Assembly (NCBI GenBank): GCA_951812625.1 | Contig: CATOSP010000002.1 | Location: 434,001 to 498,000 of the forward strand | From: an uncultured Dehalococcoidia bacterium | GTDB lineage: Bacteria; Chloroflexota; Dehalococcoidia; Lucifugimonadales; UBA3495 | Direction of reading: 5' to 3' | Length of the DNA: 64,000 bases | Shown: in pieces, positions 45,041-54,234 of the stretch | Layout: each line of letters starts with the position of its first letter | Position numbering within the stretch: the stretch's first letter is position 1 | Notes under the pieces: model-generated | Databases searched by the model: none | Told to the model about the DNA's origin: nothing | Seen by the model: the letters and a program-made list of their open reading frames with translations, nothing else | Position numbers and translations under genes: made by a program

Positions 45041-45727
45041 CTACACGTCTGCCGGTAGCGCCTGCCCGGACGGGTACACGGCCCACTCTCCGTCACGGTA
45101 AACGGTGACATTGCCCGATCCAACGACGCGCCAACCGCCGGGCCGTCCCAGGCACCCGGTTCGGGCGTCGATGCCGAGGAAGGTAAGACCAGAGGGCGCA
45201 TCCCCCGTCAGTTCGCGGGACACTTCCTCCGGCTTCCTGTCCTCGTGGTGAGGCAGGACCACCACCTCCGGTACCAGGCCGAGGGCTTCCACCCAACCGC
45301 CGCTGCGGGGACGGCGCATGTAGGAACCCATAACCATCGCCCCGGCGCTCGAACCGGCCAGGACTGCGCCCCTCTCCACCGTCGCTAGAATGGTCTCCAG
45401 CAGCTTCGAGCCTTTCAACACCTCCAGCAGGTGGTCGGGACTGCCGCCCGTGAAGTAGACTACGTCGGTCTCGCTGACGGGCCGGATGAAGTCCTCGTCG
45501 TCGGCCTGCTTGCGGTCAAGTACCATGAGCTGGCTGGAGTCGCCGCCCAAGCTGCCGAAGTGTACCACGCCGTCATTCGCAGCTTTGGCGGGGCCTGTTA
45601 CCGCGGCGGTCGGGATTATCAGCACCTTTGCAGGCTGTTCCCCCGACGACCGCATTATCTCCCTGTCCATCCCCTCGCATCTGACGCGGAACTCCTCGCC
45701 GCCAACCAGACCAATCTCACCTGCCAT
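45041..45727 (-). CDS. Peptidase S51 family (cyanophycinase/dipeptidase E-like)
   Basis: A 228-residue S51-type serine hydrolase with a class I amidotransferase-like fold. The nucleophile elbow is VLAGSSAGAMVMGS; VYFTGGSPDHLLE is the conserved upstream loop, and VLPHHEDR likely carries the catalytic histidine. Substrate unknown (Asp-peptides or cyanophycin in known relatives). I start at ATG 45727, with AAAGGT upstream, removing 12 odd N-terminal residues from the track ORF. Confidence 0.83.
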   Translation of the reverse strand: MAGEIGLVGGEEFRVRCEGMDREIMRSSGEQPAKVLIIPTAAVTGPAKAANDGVVHFGSLGGDSSQLMVLDRKQADDEDFIRPVSETDVVYFTGGSPDHLLEVLKGSKLLETILATVERGAVLAGSSAGAMVMGSYMRRPRSGGWVEALGLVPEVVVLPHHEDRKPEEVSRELTGDAPSGLTFLGIDARTGCLGRPGGWRVVGSGNVTVYRDGEWAVYPSGQALPADV

Positions 45728-46027
45728 GACGCTACCTTTGCACGGATTGACTTGCTTACCCAATGTCCATACATACTGCTCGGTAAACGACGAATCGCGG
45801 CTGATTCACATAATTGACCGAGCGCGAGTGACGTAGCTAGAATACCATCAATTCCTGGAGATTGAAGTGCCAGAACCTGGTTCATTTCAGAACCCTGCAA
45901 TCCGACGCACGGACATGGTGAACACTGGCTACCTGTATGCTACCATTGGCCCTCTAGGGCCCTCTTCCAAAACCCCCGGATACACATCCTGAAGCGCCGT
46001 TCAAACCATTAGCGAGTGAAGGATTTC

Positions 46028-47707
46028 ATGGCCTCTCATTCATTGCTGGATACAGTCAAAGACTTGGTCGCAGAAGCGGTGACCCGGGCCCGACGACAAG
46101 GCCTGCTCCAATTGGAGACCATGCCGGAGATCTTGGTGGAACGTCCCGCCAACCCCGGCCACGGTGATTTTGCTACAAGTCTGCCGCTGCGCTTGGCCCG
46201 CGCCACACGCATCAATCCGGTCCGCCTGGCGGAATCGCTGGTGGAACATATCCCGGAGAGCGAGATCATTGACAGTGTGGTTGTGGCGCCGCCCGGCTTC
46301 ATCAACTTCAGACTCCGGGACAGCTGGGTGCAACAGCAGGTGGAAGTCGTTCGAGAGCAGGGCCAGGAATACGGCGACGTGGACCTCGGCGGTCAACAGC
46401 CCATGATGGTCGAGTTCGTCAGCGTCAATCCCACTGGCCCCGTGCACGTGGGACACACAAGAGGCGCCGTGCTGGGGAGCGCACTGTCCCGCGTGCTGGG
46501 CGCAGCTGGCTACGCCGTGACTCAGGAGTACTACGTAAATGATGCGGGTACCCAGATGGAAGCCTTCTATGGGTCGGTATATGCCCGGTATCAGGAAGCC
46601 TTGGGACATCAGGCGGAACTGCCGTCAGGCGGTTACCGTGGGGACTATGTAATCGACCTGGCTCAGGAGATCGTTGACGCTGAGGGTTCCAGGTATTTGG
46701 AGATGCCAGAGGCCCAGGCCCTGAACGAGATCGGGGACGTGGCCCGGGAAAAGATGGTGGCCTTGATCAGGGAAGACCTGACCCGCATCGGAGTTTCATT
46801 CGACAACTGGTTTAGTGAACGGGACCTGTACCGGGACGGTGACTACCAGCGAGCAGTGGATCTGCTGCGCAATAAGGACTACCTGGCAGAGCGGGATAAT
46901 GCTACCTGGTTCACTTCCAGCGTACTGGGCGATGATAAGGACAACGTGGTGATTCGCTCCAGCGGCGACCCCACCTACTTCGCTTCCGACATCGCCTACC
47001 ATTACAACAAGTTCATAGTCCGTGGGTTCCAATCGGTGGTAAACATTTGGGGGGCAGACCACCAGGGCCACGTGCCGCGCATGAATACGGCTGTAGCGGC
47101 CCTGGGCATCAATCCAGACCGACTTACCATCCTCATATCCCAGATGGTCACCCTCAAGCGGGGGACGGAAGTCGTCCGCGCCTCCAAGCGTTCTGGAGAC
47201 TTCGTAACCCTGCGGGAGTTGGCCGAAGAGGTGGGGGCAGACGCCTGCCGCTACTTCTTCTTGGCCCGGACGCCGTCCACTCAGATGGAGTTCGATCTTG
47301 AACTGGCGAAGAAGGAGTCTTCCGAGAACCCGGTCTACTACGTCCAGTACGCACACGCCCGCAACGCCAGCATACTGAACTTGGCCCGCAGTCAGAACAT
47401 CGACTGGAGCCAAGGTGACGTGACCCTGCTCAACGACCCCAGCGAGCTGGCCCTGATAAGAACCATGATCCGCCTACCGGAACTGGTGGAGCACATGGCG
47501 CGTACCCTGGAGCCGCACCACCTTCCCCACTATGCAACGGAGTTAGCCACCGCGTTCCATGGGTTCTACGAAAACTGCCGTGTGATCTCGGCGCTTCCGG
47601 AAGACGGTCAAATGACCCTAGCCCGGCTGAAACTGGTTGAGTCCGCTCAGATCGTGTTCCGCCGCACCCTGGAACTGATGGGCATGACCACACCGGAGCG
47701 TATGTAG
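46028..47707 (+). CDS. argS: Arginyl-tRNA synthetase
   Basis: Class I synthetase for arginine, 559 residues. The HIGH motif is HVGH in NPTGPVHVGHTRGAV. An N-terminal additional domain precedes it, and the KMSKS-like position is filled by VRASKRSGDFVTL, lacking the canonical form as in many ArgS. The C-terminal DALR anticodon-binding domain contains PVYYVQYAHARNASIL. The ATG at 46028 has AAGGA 5 bases upstream; the track start is a GTG four codons earlier. Confidence 0.95.
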   Translation: MASHSLLDTVKDLVAEAVTRARRQGLLQLETMPEILVERPANPGHGDFATSLPLRLARATRINPVRLAESLVEHIPESEIIDSVVVAPPGFINFRLRDSWVQQQVEVVREQGQEYGDVDLGGQQPMMVEFVSVNPTGPVHVGHTRGAVLGSALSRVLGAAGYAVTQEYYVNDAGTQMEAFYGSVYARYQEALGHQAELPSGGYRGDYVIDLAQEIVDAEGSRYLEMPEAQALNEIGDVAREKMVALIREDLTRIGVSFDNWFSERDLYRDGDYQRAVDLLRNKDYLAERDNATWFTSSVLGDDKDNVVIRSSGDPTYFASDIAYHYNKFIVRGFQSVVNIWGADHQGHVPRMNTAVAALGINPDRLTILISQMVTLKRGTEVVRASKRSGDFVTLRELAEEVGADACRYFFLARTPSTQMEFDLELAKKESSENPVYYVQYAHARNASILNLARSQNIDWSQGDVTLLNDPSELALIRTMIRLPELVEHMARTLEPHHLPHYATELATAFHGFYENCRVISALPEDGQMTLARLKLVESAQIVFRRTLELMGMTTPERM

Positions 47708-48002
47708 TCGATCATCTACGGGCGCAGGGGAATGCGTCGCACCGTGCTGAATCCCATTCTTGGCGACCTTTAGCTTGCTTGAATTGTGCTGCGTTTGGGT
47801 TTATGATTGCCCCGTCGCCCGGCAAGGGGGGTCTTACGGTGGATTTCGTACGCGCAGACGCAGGTTCCGCCTCCGGCTCTTCCATTGCATCGGAACCCTG
47901 GTCAACCGGTCCCGTAATTTGACCGCTGTGCGGAGGATGCCTTAACCGGGTGTGTTTCCATTTCCTCCGGCAGCAGCAGGAGTTTGAGGCATACACAGCT
48001 AG

Positions 48003-49826
48003 ATGAGAACACTAATACGAGTTATAGGTCTGGCGGGACGCCACCGCGGGCGTCTCATCTTGGCATACGTTACAAGCGTCTTCGCTCTTGGCCTCTCCCT
48101 CTTTATCCCCTACCTCGTCGGCAAGGCGATCGACCTCCTCGTAGGCTACGAACCCCAGGGGGCTGGGGAATCCGGGATAATAGTCGCTCATACCGACGTA
48201 GCCCAATCGGCCCTGATCGTCTTGGCATTGCTCCTGCTGGTGGCAAGCCTTTTCAGGGGACTCTTCGACTTTGGCAGGACATACCTCACTGACTCCCTCT
48301 CACAGAAGGTGTCCTACGATGTTCGCAACATGATGTACGACAAGTTGCAGCATCTGAGCTTTGCCTTCCATGACAAGGAACACACCGGCAACCTCATGTC
48401 CAAGGTGACATCGGACGTTGAGGCCATCCGCCGCTTCGTCAACATGGGCATGGTGAGAGGAGTGGAAGTCCCATTCAGGGTGGGAGCCATCGTCATCTAT
48501 ATGGCCTTGTTGAATTGGCAACTCACCATGTTCACCCTGATTCTGGTCCCCTTCCTGCTCTTCCAATCGTCCATAGTGATGATTAAGTTGCGGGCGATGT
48601 GGCTGCACGTCCAGCAGATCATGGGTGAATTGGTCACAGTTCTACAGGAGAATCTGGTCGGTATCCATGTAGTCAAGGCGTTCGCCGCCGAAGACCACGA
48701 GCGACGCAAGTACAATCGCAAGGCCGAAGAACTGCGTCAGGAGTATTTCCGCAACGAGCGTCTCCAGGGTACCAACGTCGCGTGGATGACCCTCTACTTC
48801 AGCCTCACCCTCGGCGTGGTGCTATGGTATGGCGGCTGGGAGATCATGAGGGGCAACCTGGAGGCCGGCGCCTTCGCCACCTTCATCCTGCTGATGAACC
48901 AGCTCACATTCCCGGTGCGCATGACCCCGCAGATAGTAGGCAGTTTCGCACGGGCCGTATCCTCCGGGCGTCGGATTTACGAGGTGCTGGACTCCGAGTC
49001 TCCGGTGGTAGAGAGACCAAACGCGAGGGTGCTGGGAAGGGCGGAAGGATATGTACGGTTCAACGACGTTTCCTTCTCCTACGATCCCAGAATTCCCGGA
49101 TTGCAACATGTGGAGACCTTGGCGGAGCCGGGACAGATTACGGCGATTCTGGGTGCACCGGGGAGCGGCAAGACCACCATCGTCAACCTGTTGCCCCGGT
49201 TCTACGATGTGACGGCCGGTTCCATCACCCTGGACGGCGACGATATCCGGGAGTTCACCCTGGCGTCCTTGCGTCACAACGTGGGTATCGTGCAGCAGGA
49301 CATCTTCCTATTCAGTGCCACGATCAAGGACAATATCGCCTACGCCTCCCCCGATGCTACCCTGGAAGACGTGATGGAGGCGGCCAAGGTTGCCCAACTC
49401 CACGAGCACATAGCAAACCTGCCCCACGGTTACGACACGTGGGTCGGGGAGCGGGGTGTTACCCTCTCCGGCGGCCAGAGGCAGCGCCTTGCCATCGCCC
49501 GCACCATCTTGCTCAACCCGCCGGTCCTGATCCTGGACGATTCGACCTCCAGCGTGGACGTGGAGACCGAACGGTTGATACACCAGGCCATGACCGCCGT
49601 TATGAAGGGCCGGACCACATTCGTCATAGCCCACAGGCTGAGCACGGTTCGAGAGGCCGACATCATCCTTGTCCTGAAGGATGGGGAGGTGGCCGAGCGG
49701 GGTAACCACGAATCGCTTGTAGCCCACGGCGGAATCTACCGGGAGATTTACGATCTCCAACTGCGTCCCCAGGAAGAAGTACTGCTCGATGCAGCCATAG
49801 TCGGGGACGATGGAGGTGACAGCTAA
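48003..49826 (+). CDS. ABC exporter half-transporter (non-canonical nucleotide site)
   Basis: A 607-residue half-transporter: six transmembrane helices in residues about 15-300 and an ATPase domain after 345. Walker A is GAPGSGKTTIVN, the signature LSGGQRQRLAIAR, and Walker B LILDDSTSSVD. The residue after Walker B is Asp rather than the catalytic Glu, as in the degenerate half of heterodimeric multidrug exporters of the TM287/288 and BmrCD type. Its stop overlaps the start of the partner gene (TAATG), so the two are made together. Substrate unknown. The 295 bases before it hold no clear gene. Confidence 0.9.
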   Translation: MRTLIRVIGLAGRHRGRLILAYVTSVFALGLSLFIPYLVGKAIDLLVGYEPQGAGESGIIVAHTDVAQSALIVLALLLLVASLFRGLFDFGRTYLTDSLSQKVSYDVRNMMYDKLQHLSFAFHDKEHTGNLMSKVTSDVEAIRRFVNMGMVRGVEVPFRVGAIVIYMALLNWQLTMFTLILVPFLLFQSSIVMIKLRAMWLHVQQIMGELVTVLQENLVGIHVVKAFAAEDHERRKYNRKAEELRQEYFRNERLQGTNVAWMTLYFSLTLGVVLWYGGWEIMRGNLEAGAFATFILLMNQLTFPVRMTPQIVGSFARAVSSGRRIYEVLDSESPVVERPNARVLGRAEGYVRFNDVSFSYDPRIPGLQHVETLAEPGQITAILGAPGSGKTTIVNLLPRFYDVTAGSITLDGDDIREFTLASLRHNVGIVQQDIFLFSATIKDNIAYASPDATLEDVMEAAKVAQLHEHIANLPHGYDTWVGERGVTLSGGQRQRLAIARTILLNPPVLILDDSTSSVDVETERLIHQAMTAVMKGRTTFVIAHRLSTVREADIILVLKDGEVAERGNHESLVAHGGIYREIYDLQLRPQEEVLLDAAIVGDDGGDS

Positions 49827-51775
49827 TGCGCGGAGGAATGGGCGGCGGGGGCGGCTTCGGTGGCATGATGGGCGGTATGCGCGGCCTTCATGCCGGCGGT
49901 ATGAACTCCCCCAGCATGGACAACCTTACTGACGAGGGCATTGTAGGCTCTGCATACGACAACAAGGTTGTTATGCGCCTGCTTACTTACCTAGCTCCCC
50001 ACAAGAGGGACGCTGTTCTCTCGATCTTTGCGATCCTGATATACACGGTAGGCAACGTGAGCGTGCCCCTGTTCCTGCTGCTTGGGATCGAGTGGGCGAT
50101 CAATAGCGGCGAAATCGCGCGGCTGCACACCATCGCCCTCATATTTCTCGGGGTGACGATAGTCTATTGTAGCGCGATGTACGTCCAATACATCCTGATG
50201 CCGAAACTTGGCCAGGCCATTCTGTATACCCTGAGAACCCAGATGTTCGGTCACCTGCAAGAACTGTCGCCGGCATTCTTTCACCGGACCCCGGTGGGGC
50301 GCATTATGTCCCGCAGCCAGAGCGATGTGCTTCAGTTGACCGAGACGTTCGAGCTCATGGTGCAGAGCATCGCAGACATCCTCAGCCTTGTCGGCATCTT
50401 GCTGGTTATGCTGGTGATCCTGCCTGCACTGGGGCTGGCGGACTGGAAACTGTCTCTGATATGCCTGAGTGTCATCCCTGTCCTCTTCTTCATCCTGGGC
50501 TACTGGCAAAGGTTCGCCAGGCGCTCCTTCATGCGCATCCGCCGCGCCATCGCGATGGTCAACGGCGAATACAACCAGAACATCACCGGCGTCCGCGTAG
50601 TGGAGAGCCTGAACCGCCAGGATGTAAACCTTGATCACTTCAAGGAGCTTAACCAGGAGCATCTGGACGCCAATCTCCAGGCCAGCCGCTTCTCGGGCGG
50701 GCTCCAGCCAATCGTCGAGATCCTGATTGGTTTCGCCTTCGGCGTGGTCGTGGTCTTGGGAGGCAGCCTGGTAGTTCAAGGCGGGGAGCCGACATGGGGC
50801 GTTTTGGTGGCTTTTCCCATGTGGATCCAGCGCTTCTTCGAGCCAATCCGCCACCTGACCATGCAATACACCCAGTTGCAACGGGGTATGGCCGCGGGCG
50901 TGCGTATCTTCGAGGTGATCGACCTTCAGCCGGAAATCAAGGATAAGGAAGACGCCCTCGACATGCCGCCCATCGAGGGGAACGTCAAGTTCGAGGATGT
51001 CAATTTCCACTACGTCCCTGGCGTAGACGTTCTGAACGATATCAACCTGGACATCAAGCCGGGCGAAAATGTAGCCTTGGTGGGTTCCACGGGGGCGGGC
51101 AAGAGTACTCTGGTAACCTTGATTTACCGGTTCGCCGATGTAACTAACGGGGCGATCACCATCGATGGGCACGACATCCGCGACGTGAAACGGGCGTCGA
51201 TGGTGAACCAGATGAGCATGGTGCTCCAGGAACCCTACCTCTTCTCCGGGACGGTGGAAGAGAACATCCGCTACCTCCATGAGGAGGCTACCGACGCAGA
51301 GGTTGAGGAAGCGGCCAGGGCAGTGGGCGCCCACGACTTCATCATGGCCTTGGACGGCGGATACAACTCAGTCTTGGCAGAGCGTGGAAGCAACCTGAGC
51401 GTTGGGCAGCGGCAGTTGCTCAGTTTCGCCCGCGCCGTGGTGGGCAACCCGCGCATTATCGTCTTGGACGAGGCCACCGCCAACATCGACACCCACACGG
51501 AGTTGCTGATTCAGGCCGCTCTCAGGCGTGTCCTGGTCGGCCGTACCTCCATCGTAATCGCCCACCGTCTGTCCACCATACGTAACGCTGACAAGATCGT
51601 CGTACTGGATCACGGCAGGATCGCGGAAATTGGCAACCATGAAGACCTCCTGCGTCGTGACGGGGTCTATGCCCGCCTGTACGCCATCAACTACGGCCTC
51701 AATCGTGGCCAGGCCGAGGTGTCCGGCAACGGCGCTACCGATATCCCGGCGACTGCTCCGGCGGACGACAGCTAA
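49826..51775 (+). CDS. ABC exporter half-transporter (canonical nucleotide site)
   Basis: A 649-residue partner of the preceding half-transporter. It has an unusual glycine/methionine-rich N-terminus (MRGGMGGGGGFGGMMGGMRG), six membrane helices, and an ATPase domain with GSTGAGKSTLV, LSVGQRQLLSFARA and the canonical IIVLDEATANID. It supplies the catalytic glutamate missing from the partner, so the pair is predicted to work as an asymmetric heterodimer in the cytoplasmic membrane. It ends just before a strong bidirectional terminator. Confidence 0.9.
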   Translation: MRGGMGGGGGFGGMMGGMRGLHAGGMNSPSMDNLTDEGIVGSAYDNKVVMRLLTYLAPHKRDAVLSIFAILIYTVGNVSVPLFLLLGIEWAINSGEIARLHTIALIFLGVTIVYCSAMYVQYILMPKLGQAILYTLRTQMFGHLQELSPAFFHRTPVGRIMSRSQSDVLQLTETFELMVQSIADILSLVGILLVMLVILPALGLADWKLSLICLSVIPVLFFILGYWQRFARRSFMRIRRAIAMVNGEYNQNITGVRVVESLNRQDVNLDHFKELNQEHLDANLQASRFSGGLQPIVEILIGFAFGVVVVLGGSLVVQGGEPTWGVLVAFPMWIQRFFEPIRHLTMQYTQLQRGMAAGVRIFEVIDLQPEIKDKEDALDMPPIEGNVKFEDVNFHYVPGVDVLNDINLDIKPGENVALVGSTGAGKSTLVTLIYRFADVTNGAITIDGHDIRDVKRASMVNQMSMVLQEPYLFSGTVEENIRYLHEEATDAEVEEAARAVGAHDFIMALDGGYNSVLAERGSNLSVGQRQLLSFARAVVGNPRIIVLDEATANIDTHTELLIQAALRRVLVGRTSIVIAHRLSTIRNADKIVVLDHGRIAEIGNHEDLLRRDGVYARLYAINYGLNRGQAEVSGNGATDIPATAPADDS

Positions 51776-51797
51776 GCCGAACCCTCGGAATACAAAG

Positions 51798-51848
51798 GGC
51801 ACTGAAAAGCCCCCGGTCCCATCGTGGGACTGGGGGCTTTTCAGTGCC
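51798..51848. terminator. Very long bidirectional terminator hairpin
   Basis: A 24-bp stem (51798-51821 with 51825-51848; one G-U pair) with loop TCG. The arms contain GAAAAGC and GCTTTTC rather than a terminal T run. It lies between the convergent ABC exporter and DsbA genes and probably terminates both. Confidence 0.7.
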
Positions 51849-51868
51849 ACCTTGATATCATCCAACGT

Positions 51869-52519
51869 CTACGAGGCGGCTTCCTCCCCTGCGCCCAGAA
51901 CGCGGTTCATCGCCTCCTGGAACACCCCGTAGGGATGAGCGCCGGTGAAGAGCAAGTTGCCCACTAGGAAGGTCGGTATGCCCCTGATACCGTACTTGAG
52001 TGCCTCCTGGTACTGGCCCATTACTACCGAGGAAAGCTTCTGCTCCTCAAGGTCCCGGACCAAATCAGCGGAGTCCAAGCCGACGCCGTCGGCAATGCCG
52101 CTGATCACTTCCAGGTTGCCAAGATCCTGGTTGTCGCTCCAGAACGCCTGGTACGCTGCCTGGTGGAATTCCATGAACTTGCCATGCCGCTGGGCGTATT
52201 CCGTGGCTTCCAGGGCATACATGGTGTTGGGAGTTACCCGGGGCGGTTTCATTACTAGCCCGGCATCCTGTGCCTGACTGCGCAATGGCTCAGACAACTC
52301 GTCGGGGTTCTCGCCGCTTCTGGGTTCCCGAATCAGCCCTTCCTTGGGCGTGTCGGGGCGCAGCAGGTAGGCTCGGCCTTCAATTTGGATGTTGTATTCT
52401 TGCTCTAGCTTTTCGACCCGTTCCAGGCCGATGTAGCACCAGGGTCAAATGTAGTCATACCAGATAGCAACCCTGACAGGGTCGCCTTCTTGTCCGGGAC
52501 GCTGAATCGGTATGGTCAT
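51869..52519 (-). CDS. DsbA/FrnE family oxidoreductase, predicted selenoprotein with UPWC active site
   Basis: Read through one in-frame TGA (52445-52447, codon 25), this is a 216-residue DsbA/FrnE-like thioredoxin-fold protein. The sequence is VAIWYDYI-U-PWCYIGLERVE; relatives have CPWCYIG, so UGA sits exactly at the first, nucleophilic cysteine. The rest is intact, including YGIRGIPTFLVGNLLFTGAHP with the cis-proline loop. GAAGGAG stands 6 bases before the ATG at 52519. A hairpin fits a SECIS. No signal peptide, so a cytoplasmic thiol/selenol redox role is expected. The track lists only the fragment 51869-52297. A pseudogene is the alternative explanation. Confidence 0.83.
52413..52447 (-). 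promoter_or_regulatory. Candidate SECIS element of the DsbA/FrnE gene
   Basis: On the minus strand, 13 bases after the UGA, TCGGCC (52426-52431) pairs with GGTCGA (52413-52418), one G-U pair, around the 7-base loop TGGAACG. The loop begins 19 bases after the UGA and has G at positions two and three, fitting the bacterial SECIS pattern. Confidence 0.65.
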
Positions 52520-52629
52520 TGTCGGCTCCTTCGGACAGGCTGGGGCCGTTGGGGGTCCGTGGCCAGAGAGCGCTCGATTGGTGGCCGGTTCGGGTCAATT
52601 TTGGACGTGGAATCACGGAGAGCAAATTG

Positions 52630-53367
52630 CTAGGGTTGCTGGTGGTCCCTGGAAAGCGATTGGGGTGCGCCTTCCAGCAACGGGTCCAGCTCCAGCAAGC
52701 TAGTGATCTTGGGGCAGTCCGTGACGTCCTTCAGCCATCCGCCACGGTCCATCAGGATGCCGTGCATACCTACCGCTCGCGCTCCTAGTACGTCTGCCCT
52801 GTATTGGTCTCCAATGTGGATTGTCTCCCGCGCTTCGACTTTCGCCTCGCTGAGAACGCTCAGAAACATTGACTTGTCGGGTTTCTCCGCCCCGGCCTCA
52901 AGCGGCGTTACCCAGAAGTCAAGATAGCGGTCCAAACCCAACTGCCGGCAGATCTGGTTTATGTCGCGGCGCAGATTGGAGAGGACCCCGAGGCGGTAGC
53001 CCTGCTCCTTCAAGGACGTCAGGGCCGGGACCGTGTCTTCAAATGGGATGAAGTCCTTGGGTACGGATATGGCCACATCCCATATCTGTCTGGCCAGTTC
53101 AAGAGTTACGGGCACCCCGGCGTTATCCAGGATAATCTGCTCGTACCGTGCGAAGAAATCTGAACGCTCCTGGTCGGAGCGCAGGCTCAACGGCAGGTCC
53201 GCGTTCTCCTGGTTGAAGAAGACGTCGGCAACCGAATACCCGTGGTTGATGCTGTCCTTGGATACACCTAACCCCAACTCCCGGCATGCGGCCTGCTGAA
53301 TCTCATCAAGGGGCGGCCAAAACTGGACCAAGGTATTGTAAAGGTCGAAGGATATCGCTTTGATCAT
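52630..53367 (-). CDS. HAD superfamily hydrolase (subfamily IA)
   Basis: A 245-residue HAD phosphatase with motif I ISFDLYNTLVQF, motif II GVLSNLRRD, motif III EKPDKSMF and motif IV IHIGDQYRADVLGA. A cap domain occupies residues about 15-90. It is related in plan to the HAD gene next to hisF but only distantly similar. Start ATG 53367; the track's extra 48 N-terminal residues have no family resemblance. Substrate unknown. Confidence 0.87.
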   Translation of the reverse strand: MIKAISFDLYNTLVQFWPPLDEIQQAACRELGLGVSKDSINHGYSVADVFFNQENADLPLSLRSDQERSDFFARYEQIILDNAGVPVTLELARQIWDVAISVPKDFIPFEDTVPALTSLKEQGYRLGVLSNLRRDINQICRQLGLDRYLDFWVTPLEAGAEKPDKSMFLSVLSEAKVEARETIHIGDQYRADVLGARAVGMHGILMDRGGWLKDVTDCPKITSLLELDPLLEGAPQSLSRDHQQP

Positions 53368-53619
53368 ACAGTTGCCGCTTCCTCGGTCCCCCGGTATCCC
53401 TCGCCACCCGGCCGCCGAGGCCATCGCCATAGCTGAATGGAGTCCCTTCAAAGGGGGGAAGGGCTGTCGCATTCTAGCATACCCTGAGTGGCTTTGGAAT
53501 CCTGGAGGCATGAGTTAAACTCGGCTTCAGGCTGAATGCAGCCGATACTTGCGCCTGGGCCGACGGTTAAGTATGCTGGTTCCGGCTTCGAACAGAGTCG
53601 TCATCAAGGAGGACGCAGC

Positions 53620-54081
53620 ATGCGGCTTGCCGTCGGCGCCGACCACGCGGGGTTTGAGCTAAAGCAACTTCTGGTCCCCTGGCTGCAGTCGGCGGGCCAT
53701 TCAGTGGTTGACGTGGGCGCCCATGAGCTGGACAACGACGACGACTACCCCGACTTCGCCGCCTCGGTGGCCGACACGGTCAAGGCTGGTGAAGCGGAGC
53801 GCGGGATCATATTCTGTGGCAGTGGGGTTGGTGCATCGATCACTGCAAACAAGGTGCCGGGGGTCCGCGCCTGCGTATGCCACGACACCTACACAGCTCA
53901 TCAAGGCGTGGAACACGACGACATGAACGTCGTCTGCCTTGGGGCGCGGGTAATTGGACTCGACCTTGCCAAAGATGTGTTGTCATCCTTCCTCGGGGCT
54001 AGCTTCATTCCCGAGCCCAGATTCAAGCGGCGACTTGAGAAGCTGATCGCCGTGGAGAGGAAGAGGCAGGGCGCCGCATAG
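53620..54081 (+). CDS. rpiB: Ribose 5-phosphate isomerase B / LacAB family
   Basis: A 153-residue sugar-phosphate isomerase interconverting ribose 5-phosphate and ribulose 5-phosphate. It starts MRLAVGADHAGFELKQ, has DYPDFAASVADTV, IIFCGSGVGASITANKVPGVRA with the catalytic cysteine region, and NVVCLGARVIG. The ATG has AAGGAGG 7 bases upstream; the track ORF adds 28 residues. It stands alone between divergent or convergent neighbours. Confidence 0.94.
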   Translation: MRLAVGADHAGFELKQLLVPWLQSAGHSVVDVGAHELDNDDDYPDFAASVADTVKAGEAERGIIFCGSGVGASITANKVPGVRACVCHDTYTAHQGVEHDDMNVVCLGARVIGLDLAKDVLSSFLGASFIPEPRFKRRLEKLIAVERKRQGAA

Positions 54082-54234
54082 ACGATAACCCCGTCCTCTC
54101 ACTTGCCGGCAACGCATCAAGATATCCACCTCTCACTGCTCTCCATGCCGCTCAAGGAGGCCTCTCCCGGACCCCGCATCCAGTCTTTCCCGGCGGGCCA
54201 CAAGATTCCCTGCACGCCATCCCAATCCAGTCTG

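Noticed and set aside
49991-51334. 447-residue ORF antisense to the second ABC exporter gene
   Set aside because: It lies entirely opposite a well-supported gene, has repetitive His/Asp/Gln-rich composition typical of antisense reading of GC-rich code, and no domain features.
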